From: Fervidifonticultor_A octavus_A
GTDB lineage: Bacteria > Sysuimicrobiota > Sysuimicrobiia > Sysuimicrobiales > Humicultoraceae
DNA: 11,899 nucleotides
NCBI GenBank assembly: GCA_031459655.1
Contig: JAVKID010000091.1
Span: 1 to 11,899, forward strand
Direction of reading: 5' to 3'
Under the pieces are notes generated by a model that was given only the letters and a program-made list of their open reading frames with translations, did no database searches and was not told the DNA's origin. Positions 1 to 7,619 of this stretch are shown piece after piece. The translations under genes were made by a program, and so were the position numbers. Position 1 is the stretch's first letter, and every line of letters begins with the position of its first letter.

Positions 1-699
1 GTGCGGGAGTACCGGGAGCAGGGCTACCTGCCGGAAGCGCTACTGAACTTCTTCGCGCTGATGGCCTGGCATCCCGAATCCGAGCGCGAGGTCTATGCGC
101 TGGAGGAACTGGTCCGGGAGTTCCGGCTCGAGGAGGTGGGTCGGGCGTCGCCGATCTTCGACCTGGACAAGCTCACCTGGCTCAACGGCGTCTACATGCG
201 CCGGCTCATCGAGCAGGCCCCCGACCGCGTGGTCGACCTCTGTGCCGGCATCCTGCAGCGGGAAGGCCTGTTGCCGGCCGACCTGGGCCCCGAGACGCGG
301 GCCTACCTGGCCCGGGTGGTGGAGGTGGTGGGGGAGCGCTTGAAGACCGGCCGCGACATCATCGCCTACGGCGACTTCTTCTTCCGGGACGTCGAGGTCG
401 ACCCGGCGGCTGCGGCGGTGCACCTGACGCCGGCCTCGGCGCCGCTGCTGGCGGCTTACGCGGAGGCGCTGGCGGACTTGGAACCCTTCGAGCGCAGGAC
501 GATCGAGGCCGCATTGCGCGGTGTCTGCGCCCGCGCCGGCGTAGACGCCCGGACGCTGATCCATCCGGCACGGGTGGCTCTGACCGGCAAGACGGCCGGG
601 CCCGGGCTGTTCGAACTCACCGAGGTGCTCGGCCGGGCGCGGGCCGTTGACCGGCTGCGTCGGGCAGCCGCGCTCGCGGCGCGGGCGGCCGTGCCTTGA
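1..699 (+). CDS. gltX: Glutamyl-tRNA synthetase, C-terminal part (5' end outside window)
   Basis: This is the C-terminal ~232 residues of GluRS, which charges tRNA-Glu with glutamate in the cytoplasm. The opening residues (REYREQGYLPEALLN, 2-16) normally follow a few residues after the KLSKR ATP-binding loop of bacterial GluRS, so the window starts just past the catalytic domain. The first GTG is therefore an internal valine codon, not a start. The FDLDKLTWLNG stretch (about residues 53-63) is the stem-contact region, and the helical rest is the anticodon-binding domain. The reading frame is open to a TGA at 697-699. The HIGH motif and catalytic core cannot be inspected. Whether the enzyme is discriminating (Glu only) or also charges tRNA-Gln cannot be read here, although glnS nearby argues for a discriminating form. 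The stop codon lies inside the -35 box of the downstream tRNA promoter. Confidence 0.95.
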   Translation: MREYREQGYLPEALLNFFALMAWHPESEREVYALEELVREFRLEEVGRASPIFDLDKLTWLNGVYMRRLIEQAPDRVVDLCAGILQREGLLPADLGPETRAYLARVVEVVGERLKTGRDIIAYGDFFFRDVEVDPAAAAVHLTPASAPLLAAYAEALADLEPFERRTIEAALRGVCARAGVDARTLIHPARVALTGKTAGPGLFELTEVLGRARAVDRLRRAAALAARAAVP

Positions 700-725
700 C
701 CCTCTGTTGAGGGGTCCCGTATAAT
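696..725 (+). promoter_or_regulatory. Promoter of tRNA-Gln
   Basis: A sigma70-type promoter with -35 TTGACC (696-701), an 18-nt spacer and a perfect -10 TATAAT (720-725). Transcription should begin near 732, leaving a leader of about 46 nt before the tRNA. The -35 box contains the gltX stop codon TGA (697-699), so the promoter is embedded in the end of gltX. A short hairpin (698-716) fills most of the spacer. This is the best consensus match in the window. Confidence 0.75.
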
Positions 726-777
726 CAGCGTGCTCCGCACAGCGCACGTGCCGCGGACGGCTGCGGCGCGTGTACGC

Positions 778-851
778 TGGGGGATCGTCTAACGGTAGGA
801 CGACGGGCTCTGGACCCGTTAGTGGGGGTTCGAATCCTCCTCCCCCAGCCA
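778..851 (+). tRNA. tRNA-Gln (anticodon CTG)
   Basis: A complete cloverleaf is visible. The acceptor stem 778-784/841-847 has seven perfect pairs. The D arm is 787-801, and the anticodon stem ACGGG/CCCGT (803-807/815-819) holds loop CTCTGGA with anticodon CTG at 810-812, reading CAG. The T arm is 824-840 with loop TTCGAAT. The discriminator is G848, and CCA (849-851) is encoded in the DNA. The U1-A72, G2-C71 and G3-C70 pairs, G10 and G73 match the determinants described for E. coli GlnRS. The positions after the anticodon are G37 and A38, where E. coli has A37 and U38. U1-A72 is also recognised by the GatCAB amidotransferase, so identity elements alone do not decide the charging route. glnS lies 1 kb away. 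Confidence 0.97.
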
Positions 852-950
852 AGTTCGAAAACTTTACATGGCCCTCGGCCCGCAGGGTGAACGTGTCTCG
901 AGGGGCCGCAGCCACTGCCTCTTTGTCTCTGGCGGGGGAGGGTTGTCGTT

Positions 951-1839
951 GTGATGGGTAAACCGGCCTTCTGCTCGGCTCTTGCCTTCCTCGTGCTTGC
1001 CCCCCTGACCGATGGGGCCTCGGCCTCGCGACGGTTCTTCCTCGAAGGGGACGGGAGCGTCTATCTCGTCAATGCGCACGCCGGCGGCGGAGGTCCGGTG
1101 ACGTACCGAACGCCGAAGGGCCACTATCCGGAATCGGTTCACAGGCGGATCAGCCAGATCTTCGGCGTCCCGCCCCACGCCTCTGAGGGGATTGCCCTCC
1201 GGCTCATCGCCCTCCTCGACTATCTCCAGGATCACCTGAAGGGCGGGCCGATCAGGGTCGTCTCGGGCTACCGGAGTCCCGCCGACAATGAAGGACTCCG
1301 GAGGAGGGGCCGGCTCGCGGCTCGCACGAGCATGCACCTGGAGGGAATGGCGGCCGACATCGAGATGGAGGGAGTTGAGGGAAAGCGACTCTGGGAGTTC
1401 GTGCGAAGCCTCGGCTGCTGCGGGGCCGGGTACTATGGTGCGAACGCGGTTCACGTCGACGTCGGTCCGAGCCGGTTTTGGGACGAGACCTCGACCGGGG
1501 TCGACCGGGACCTCGGAGCCCGCAACAGACTCGTCCTGCTCCGCACCGAATGGGATCTCTACCGGCCGGGGGAGGAGGTCCGGATGGCCTTAGGCAGGCT
1601 CACCGACTACCCGGTCGGCGTTCGTCCCGCCATCCAGGTGGCCGACCGCGGCCGCGTAGTCGCCGGCGCCCGCCTGGAGGGCGCCCGGGCCACCTGCGTG
1701 GTCATTCCGAACCGTGGGGCCGCGAGGTCGCTGGTCTGGACGATCCCGCGGGGCCTGGCGCCCGTGGACAGGGCCTGGGTCCGTATCTCGTTTTGCCACA
1801 GACCCTTTCCGCACATGCCCGAGGCGATTGAGTCGAATC

Positions 1840-1856
<17 letters not shown>
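951..1856 (+). CDS. Secreted YcbK-like murein peptidase family protein (DUF882 / peptidase M15-like)
   Basis: A predicted exported zinc peptidase-like protein acting on cell-wall peptide stems. Residues 1-26 form a Sec signal peptide with a hydrophobic core (about 9-18) and an ASA cleavage site. The core carries the family motifs: SGYRSP (105-110), SMHLEGMAADIE (127-138, with ligands H129 and D136) and VHVDVG (167-172, with ligand H168), then a W at 177. The remaining ~110 residues (190-301) are beta-rich looking and extend well beyond the compact E. coli YcbK; their role is unknown. GTG 951 is chosen because GGGGGAGG (934-941) sits 9 nt upstream; ATG 954 is an alternative 12 nt away. AGG arginine codons look commoner than in neighbouring genes, so horizontal origin is possible. 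The 3' end overlaps convergent glnS by 17 bp. No own promoter was recognised between 852 and 950; read-through from the tRNA promoter is possible. Confidence 0.85.
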
Positions 1857-3570
<1,714 letters not shown>

Positions 3571-3588
3571 CGGACCTCCTTAGGCACA

Positions 3589-3618
3589 AGGATACACCGC
3601 CAGCCGCCGTCGCGGGCA
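3589..3618 (-). promoter_or_regulatory. Possible weak glnS promoter
   Basis: On the - strand, TATCCT (3594-3589) is a plausible -10 and TGCCCG (3618-3613), 18 nt upstream, a poor -35. Transcription would start near 3582, giving a very short leader that just contains the glnS Shine-Dalgarno. The 176-bp gap 3571-3746 holds nothing else recognisable apart from a 5-bp GC hairpin (3721-3733) just after the XRE/TPR gene stop, which lacks a T tract. Confidence 0.25.
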
Positions 3619-3746
3619 GAGGGGCTCCCGGCGGGTGTCGGGCACCGGAGCGAGGCGCTGCCGGGTCCGGGCCAGGCCAGGACGGTGTTGGCGGTCCCGG
3701 CGAACTGCGGTCGTGCGGGGCCGCCGGTGGCGGGGATACCCAACGT

Positions 3747-5120
3747 TTAGTGGGGCAGTTCCTCCAGGGCCGGGGCCTGGCGCCCGGAGGCGGGGGCCGG
3801 GGACTTCCGCAGGGCCATCGCCAGGTACTTCTCGGCTTCGTGCTGGGCCCCGGCATCGCGCAACAGCAGGCCCAGATCCGCGGCTGCGGCTTTCGCCTGC
3901 TGGTCCAGGCCGAGCCGCATCAGGGCGGTGATCGCGCCGCGGAGCAGGTCGACTGCTTCCCGACGGCGGCCCTGGGCGCGGAGCACGCGGGCCAGCGTGA
4001 CCTGGGCGGCCGCCTCGCGCGCGCGGTCCTTGGCCGCCTGGGCCTCTCTGATCGCCCGGCGCGCCGCGCGGGCTGCGTCGGCGTGGCGGCCCAGCGCTAG
4101 GTGAACCAGGGCGATCTCGTCCAGCGTGGCGCTGCGGTCGCCTGGTGACGCCAGCCGTTCCCGGATCTGGAGCGCTTGTTCCAGGGCCGCCAGGGCCTCC
4201 TGGTGCCGGCCCTGCTCGCGCAGGACGAGACCCAGGGCACTGAGCACCTGGCCTGCCTCGGCGACGTGGTCGGCCTGCGCAAACGCCTCGTGCGCCTGCC
4301 GGAGCAGCGAGGCGGCCAGGTCGGCCTGGCGCCGCGCCCGCGCCACCAGGCCGAGGCCCATGAGGGCCTTGCCCCTGAGCGCCTGCAGGCGCAGGCGGGT
4401 GGCCACCTCTAGGGCCCGCTTGTAGGCCCGGCCTGCCCGATCGGTCAGCCCGAGCTGGAAGCGCGCCGCCCCCAGCGAGATCAGAGCCCGGACGTTCTCT
4501 TCGGTTCGGGCCGACTTCGTCCGCTGCAGGGTCGCCGTGGCTTCCTCCAGCAGCGGCAGGGCTGTCTTGAACGAACGCTGCTTCAGAACCACGTCGCCTT
4601 TGAGCGCAAGGGCCATGCCGGCAAGGGTCGCCTGGCGATGGCGTCGGGCCTGGGTCAACGCCTCTTCCGCCCATCCTGCGGCCTCGTCGAGACGCCCGCC
4701 GGTCATGGCGGCCCTGGCGCGCACGAGGGCAACGCGCACGCGGAGGTCTGCGGGCATGTCAGGGAGCAACGTCTGGGCCGCCTCGACCAGTTTGACCGCT
4801 TCGGTGCCCTGCTGTCCGAGGTCCATCTGGCCGGCCAGGTGGACGAGGTTCTGCGCGGTCTCCAGGCGGAGCGCCGGAACATCGAGCAGCAGCGCCCCGA
4901 TTGAACTGTGGATCCGGCGGGCGAGGGCGATGACCGTCTCCACCGAAGGATACGAGCGCCCGCTTTCCAGCAGGCTGATGAAGCTCTTGCTGAGGTCGGG
5001 GGCGCCCAGCTCCTGCTGGGTCAGGCCTGCGCGTCCTCGAGCCAGGAGCAGGCGCCGGCCGAACTGGACGCGCCAATCGGGGCGTGGAATTCCGGCAAGG
5101 GGAGGAGAGGACCGACTCAT
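3747..5120 (-). CDS. XRE-family HTH regulator with C-terminal TPR domain
   Basis: A 457-residue predicted DNA-binding protein. Residues 19-79 form an XRE/Cro-type helix-turn-helix: FGRRLLLARGRAGLTQQEL, then KSFISLLESGRSYPSVETV, followed by the usual ALARRI helix. Residues about 100-435 are alpha-helical repeats with TPR periodicity, for example GRLDEAAGWAEEAL (142-155), GRHQEALAALEQAL (304-317) and GRRREAVDLLRGAI (384-397), roughly eight units. The layout resembles signal-sensing HTH-TPR regulators such as the RRNPP group, where the TPR part binds a peptide or a partner. No peptide gene is visible beside it, so that role is not supported. The C-terminus (440-457) is short and Pro/Ala-rich. 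The gene is divergent from the YerC-like gene and lies upstream of glnS in the same direction. A promoter at 5129-5157 places the start codon at about the transcription start. Target genes are unknown. Confidence 0.85.
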   Translation of the reverse strand: MSRSSPPLAGIPRPDWRVQFGRRLLLARGRAGLTQQELGAPDLSKSFISLLESGRSYPSVETVIALARRIHSSIGALLLDVPALRLETAQNLVHLAGQMDLGQQGTEAVKLVEAAQTLLPDMPADLRVRVALVRARAAMTGGRLDEAAGWAEEALTQARRHRQATLAGMALALKGDVVLKQRSFKTALPLLEEATATLQRTKSARTEENVRALISLGAARFQLGLTDRAGRAYKRALEVATRLRLQALRGKALMGLGLVARARRQADLAASLLRQAHEAFAQADHVAEAGQVLSALGLVLREQGRHQEALAALEQALQIRERLASPGDRSATLDEIALVHLALGRHADAARAARRAIREAQAAKDRAREAAAQVTLARVLRAQGRRREAVDLLRGAITALMRLGLDQQAKAAAADLGLLLRDAGAQHEAEKYLAMALRKSPAPASGRQAPALEELPH

Positions 5121-5128
5121 AACAACTC

Positions 5129-5157
5129 ATCCTAACATCTGCGCGCGGCGCTGACAA
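5129..5157 (-). promoter_or_regulatory. Promoter of the XRE/TPR gene, predicted leaderless
   Basis: On the - strand, -35 TTGTCA (5157-5152) is followed by a 17-nt spacer and then -10 TAGGAT (5134-5129), preceded by TGT, which makes an extended -10. Only 8 nt separate the -10 box from the ATG at 5120, so transcription should start within 0-2 nt of the start codon. The AGGA in this stretch would be mistaken for a Shine-Dalgarno but would not be in the mRNA. Confidence 0.55.
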
Positions 5158-5166
5158 CGCGGGATC

Positions 5167-5184
5167 GCGAGGAACGCGAGGAAC
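5167..5184. repeat. Two tandem copies of a 9-bp unit in the divergent intergenic region
   Basis: GCGAGGAAC occurs twice in direct tandem (5167-5175 and 5176-5184), between the divergent XRE/TPR and YerC-like genes and just upstream of the XRE/TPR gene -35 box. Direct repeats beside a promoter can be regulator sites, but two copies in GC-rich DNA may also be chance. The rest of 5185-5294 is GC-rich and no promoter for the YerC-like gene was recognised. Confidence 0.4.
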
Positions 5185-5294
5185 GGCGTCCTCCAGGCCC
5201 CGACCGGGCAGCCGGCGGCGCCGCGGCAGGGAACGGGCTGCGCCGGCCGAACACGGTGGAGGCGGCGTATGGCGCCGCCCCGACCGGGGGAGCC

Positions 5295-5615
5295 ATGCTT
5301 CGACGGCGATCCGTGCCCGTGAATCCCAGGCTGCGCGATCCGCTCGTGGATCGCCTCTGCCGGGCGCTGCTGACGCTGCGCAGCGTCGAGGAATGCTACC
5401 GGTTCCTCGAGGACCTCTGCACCATCAACGAGGTCAAGGCGCTGGCCGCGCGCCTCGAGGTGGCCCGCCTGCTGGCCGAGGGCCTGACCTACGAGGAGAT
5501 TGCGCGGCGCACCGGCGCCAGCAGCGCCACCATCAGCCGCGTCCGCCGCTTTCTGGAGTACGGGGCCGACGGGTACCGCCTCGTGCTGGGGCGATTGGGT
5601 CGGCCGCGGGGATAA
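5295..5615 (+). CDS. YerC/YecD family TrpR-like transcriptional regulator
   Basis: A 106-residue all-helical DNA-binding protein of the TrpR-related YerC family, known mainly from Bacillota. Family hallmarks are LRSVEECYRFLEDLCTINEV (28-47), the AARLEVARLLAEG helix (51-63) and a helix-turn-helix YEEIARRTGASSATISRVRR (66-85). The ATG at 5295 gives a length close to B. subtilis YerC (about 104). It has GGGGGAG (5286-5292) only 2 nt upstream, an unusually short spacing. A GTG at 5256 would add 13 residues not expected for the family. In published regulon reconstructions for Bacillota, this family has been proposed as a histidine-responsive repressor of his genes. Its position 120 bp upstream of hisZ fits that role. 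Histidine as effector is inference here. Confidence 0.88.
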   Translation: MLRRRSVPVNPRLRDPLVDRLCRALLTLRSVEECYRFLEDLCTINEVKALAARLEVARLLAEGLTYEEIARRTGASSATISRVRRFLEYGADGYRLVLGRLGRPRG

Positions 5616-5656
5616 TCGGTCCGGGCGGCTCTCGGCCTCCCGCCTGGCCGCAGGGC

Positions 5657-5686
5657 TTGACGGCCTTCCGCCGCGTGTGGTATTCT
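5657..5686 (+). promoter_or_regulatory. Promoter of the his operon
   Basis: -35 TTGACG (5657-5662), an 18-nt spacer and -10 TATTCT (5681-5686) preceded by TGG, an extended -10. Transcription should begin near 5693, leaving a leader of about 43 nt that is too short for a T-box or a His-codon attenuator. The leader is strikingly A/T-rich for this genome and ends in the hisZ Shine-Dalgarno AAAGGAG (5722-5728). Confidence 0.75.
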
Positions 5687-5703
5687 TCGGGTTGTTTTAC
5701 TCT

Positions 5704-5717
5704 CTAATGCTTTAGCA
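5704..5717. promoter_or_regulatory. Overlapping inverted repeats in the his leader, candidate operator
   Basis: Two overlapping dyads lie between the predicted transcription start and the hisZ ribosome binding site: CTAA-N4-TTAG (5704-5715) and TGCT-TT-AGCA (5708-5717). A repressor bound here would block early transcription. The YerC-like protein encoded just upstream is the natural candidate. The arms are only 4 bp, so this is a suggestion based on position. Confidence 0.3.
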
Positions 5718-5735
5718 GGATAAAGGAGCAAAGCA

Positions 5736-6968
5736 GTGCGGATCCGGGCGACGGATCGGACCCGGTGGCGTCAGACACCGGCGGGCGTACGCGACCAGAT
5801 GCCGGCGGAGGTGGCCGCCCGCCGCCGGCTGGAGGGGCGCCTGCTCGACCTCTTCGCGCGGTGGGGCTACCGAGAGGTGGCCACCCCCACGCTGGAGTAC
5901 CTGGACACGCTGCTCCACGGGGCCGGTCCCGGGGTGGGCGACCGGCTTTTGAAGCTGGTGGACAGCGGCGGCGAGGTGCTGGTGCTGCGGCCCGAGATGA
6001 CGGTGCCGCTGGCGCGCCTGGCCGCCACGCGCCTGCTGCCGGCCGAGGGCGGTCCGCTGCGGCTGGCCTACGTGGCGCCGGTCTTTCGCAGCCAGGACCG
6101 CGGCTCGGGGCGCCTGCGCGAGTTCACCCAGGCAGGCGTCGAGTTGATCGGCGACGGCGGGGTGGGGGCAGATGTGGAGGTCATCGCGCTGGCCGCCGAG
6201 GCGCTGCAGGCGGCCGGTGTCGAGCAGCCGTCGGTCAGCGTGGGACACGCGGGGTTCCTCCGCGGCCTGCTGGCCACACTGCCGCCGGAGACCGCCGACG
6301 CGGTCCGGGAACTGCTCTACCGCCGCGCGTTCGCCGAACTGGTCGCCGCCGTGGCGCCGGGGCCGGCGCTGGACGCGCTGCGGCTCTTGCCGACGCTGCA
6401 CGGGCCGGAGGCGCTGGAGCGGGCGCGACCGCTGGCCCCCGGCGAGGAGAGCCGGGAAGCCCTGGACGTGCTGCGCGACGTGCTGGACGGGGTGGCGGCC
6501 TACGGGTTGCCCGTGCGCGTCCAGGTGAACCTGGGGTTGATCCGTGACTTCGACTACTACAGCGGCACCGTGTTCGAGGCCCATGCGCCGCGCGCGGGGA
6601 TGCCGCTGCTGGGCGGCGGCCGCTACGATGGCCTGCTGGCCCGGTTCGGCCGACCGGCGCCGGCCACGGGATTTGCCATCGGCCTTGAGCGCGTCCTGGA
6701 GGCCGCCCCGACGCCGGAAGCCGGGCGGCCCGTGGTGGCCGTCGCCTATGTCCCGCTGGGATACCGGAGGGCCGTGCGCATTGCCGCGCGGTTACGCGAG
6801 GCCGGATTCGCCACCGTCGTCGTCTCCGCAGACTCCGGCCTCGCGGATGCGGCGTGCACGGTGGCCGTCACGGAGGCGGGCTTCACCGTCCGCACGGCGG
6901 GCCGCCAGCGGCCCGCCGCAGCGGACGAGATCACAGCCGCCGTGCGCGCGGCGCTGGAGGGCCCCTAG
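5736..6968 (+). CDS. hisZ: ATP phosphoribosyltransferase regulatory subunit
   Basis: A HisRS-like, catalytically inactive paralogue that binds short-form HisG and is needed for its activity and histidine feedback in the first step of histidine synthesis. Its 410 residues match the family. The class II synthetase fold shows LRPEMTVPLARLA (84-96, the HisZ version of motif 2, with Met where HisRS has Gly), REFTQAGVELIG (128-139), FDYYSGTVFE (272-281), GGGRYDGLLARFG (293-305) and ATGFAIGLERVL (310-321). The C-terminal ~80 residues (332-410) are a reduced anticodon-domain-like region. GTG 5736 is supported by AAAGGAG 7 nt upstream. It is the first gene of the operon, and its TAG stop directly abuts the hisG ATG. 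A true histidyl-tRNA synthetase is unlikely because of the motif changes, the operon position and the short HisG next door. Confidence 0.95.
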   Translation: MRIRATDRTRWRQTPAGVRDQMPAEVAARRRLEGRLLDLFARWGYREVATPTLEYLDTLLHGAGPGVGDRLLKLVDSGGEVLVLRPEMTVPLARLAATRLLPAEGGPLRLAYVAPVFRSQDRGSGRLREFTQAGVELIGDGGVGADVEVIALAAEALQAAGVEQPSVSVGHAGFLRGLLATLPPETADAVRELLYRRAFAELVAAVAPGPALDALRLLPTLHGPEALERARPLAPGEESREALDVLRDVLDGVAAYGLPVRVQVNLGLIRDFDYYSGTVFEAHAPRAGMPLLGGGRYDGLLARFGRPAPATGFAIGLERVLEAAPTPEAGRPVVAVAYVPLGYRRAVRIAARLREAGFATVVVSADSGLADAACTVAVTEAGFTVRTAGRQRPAAADEITAAVRAALEGP

Positions 6969-7619
6969 ATGGACACGCTGACCATCGCGGTGCCCAGCGG
7001 CCGGCTGCTGGAGGATGCCGTGACGCTGCTCCGTCGGACCGGGCTGCCGCTGCCCGGCGCCGGGCAGGACCGGCGCCTGCTGGTGGAGTGCCCAGGCGGT
7101 GTCCGTGTCCTGGTCGCCAAGCCGACCGACCTGTTGACCTACGTGGAGCAGGGCGCCGCCGATGTGGGCATCGTGGGCCGCGACATACTCCTGGAGCAGG
7201 GACGCGACGTCTACGAACTCCTCGACCTGGGCTTTGGGGCCTGCCGGGCCGTGCTGGCGATGCCCGCCGATCGGGTCGAGACCGTCTGGCGGCCCGGGCG
7301 GATCCTGCGAGTCGCCACGAAGTACCCCCGCCTGACCGCGCGCTACTTCGAGGAGACCGCACGCCCCGTGGAGATCATCGTGCTCTACGGCTCGGTGGAA
7401 CTCGCCCCGCAGGTCGGGCTGTCCGACGGCATCGTGGATCTGGTGATGACCGGCCGCACGCTGCGCGACAACCGCCTGCAGGAGGTGGCCGAGATCGCCC
7501 GGTCCAGCGCGCGGCTGGTGGCCAACCGCGGCAGCCTGAGCCGGTCAGCGCGGGTCGCGGAGTTCGTCGCCCGGGTGGAGGCCCACCTTGCCGCGGAGGA
7601 GCGTCCGATCCATGCCTGA
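6969..7619 (+). CDS. hisG: ATP phosphoribosyltransferase, short form
   Basis: Catalytic subunit of the committed step: ATP plus PRPP gives phosphoribosyl-ATP. The 216 residues are the short form, without the C-terminal ACT-like regulatory domain of long HisG (about 290-300), consistent with hisZ upstream. Visible signatures are VPSGRLLEDA (8-17), DLLTYVEQGAADVGIVGRD (54-72), RVATKYPR (114-121), GSVELAPQVGLSD (141-153) and DLVMTGRTLRDN (157-168, the PRPP-binding loop region). The ATG follows the hisZ stop with no gap, so translation is probably coupled. The 3' end overlaps hisD by 8 bp (ATGCCTGA). The C-terminal residues EERP are encoded by the hisD Shine-Dalgarno region. Confidence 0.97.
   Translation: MDTLTIAVPSGRLLEDAVTLLRRTGLPLPGAGQDRRLLVECPGGVRVLVAKPTDLLTYVEQGAADVGIVGRDILLEQGRDVYELLDLGFGACRAVLAMPADRVETVWRPGRILRVATKYPRLTARYFEETARPVEIIVLYGSVELAPQVGLSDGIVDLVMTGRTLRDNRLQEVAEIARSSARLVANRGSLSRSARVAEFVARVEAHLAAEERPIHA

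Noticed and set aside
698..716. Hairpin after gltX as an intrinsic terminator
   Set aside because: There is no T tract downstream, and the sequence is the spacer of the tRNA promoter. It is kept only as an observation.
851..864. AAGTT-CGAA-AACTT hairpin after the tRNA as a terminator
   Set aside because: The stem is five weak pairs with little T run, too unstable to support the call.
5215..5224. Perfect 10-bp palindrome GCGGCGCCGC upstream of the YerC-like gene
   Set aside because: G/C-only palindromes of this size are expected by chance in DNA this GC-rich.
5256..5294. Longer YerC-like protein starting at GTG 5256
   Set aside because: The 13 added residues do not fit the family length, and there is no ribosome site before 5256.
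5707..5715. Two-codon open frame ATG-CTT-TAG in the his leader as a leader peptide
   Set aside because: It has no ribosome site and no histidine codons; it arises from the dyad sequence.
5736..6968. Reading hisZ as histidyl-tRNA synthetase hisS
   Set aside because: Motif 2 has the HisZ form, the C-terminal domain is reduced, and a short HisG that needs HisZ follows directly.
7588..7611. Longer hisD starting at TTG 7588
   Set aside because: ATG 7612 has a strong Shine-Dalgarno at the right distance and the expected short overlap with hisG.
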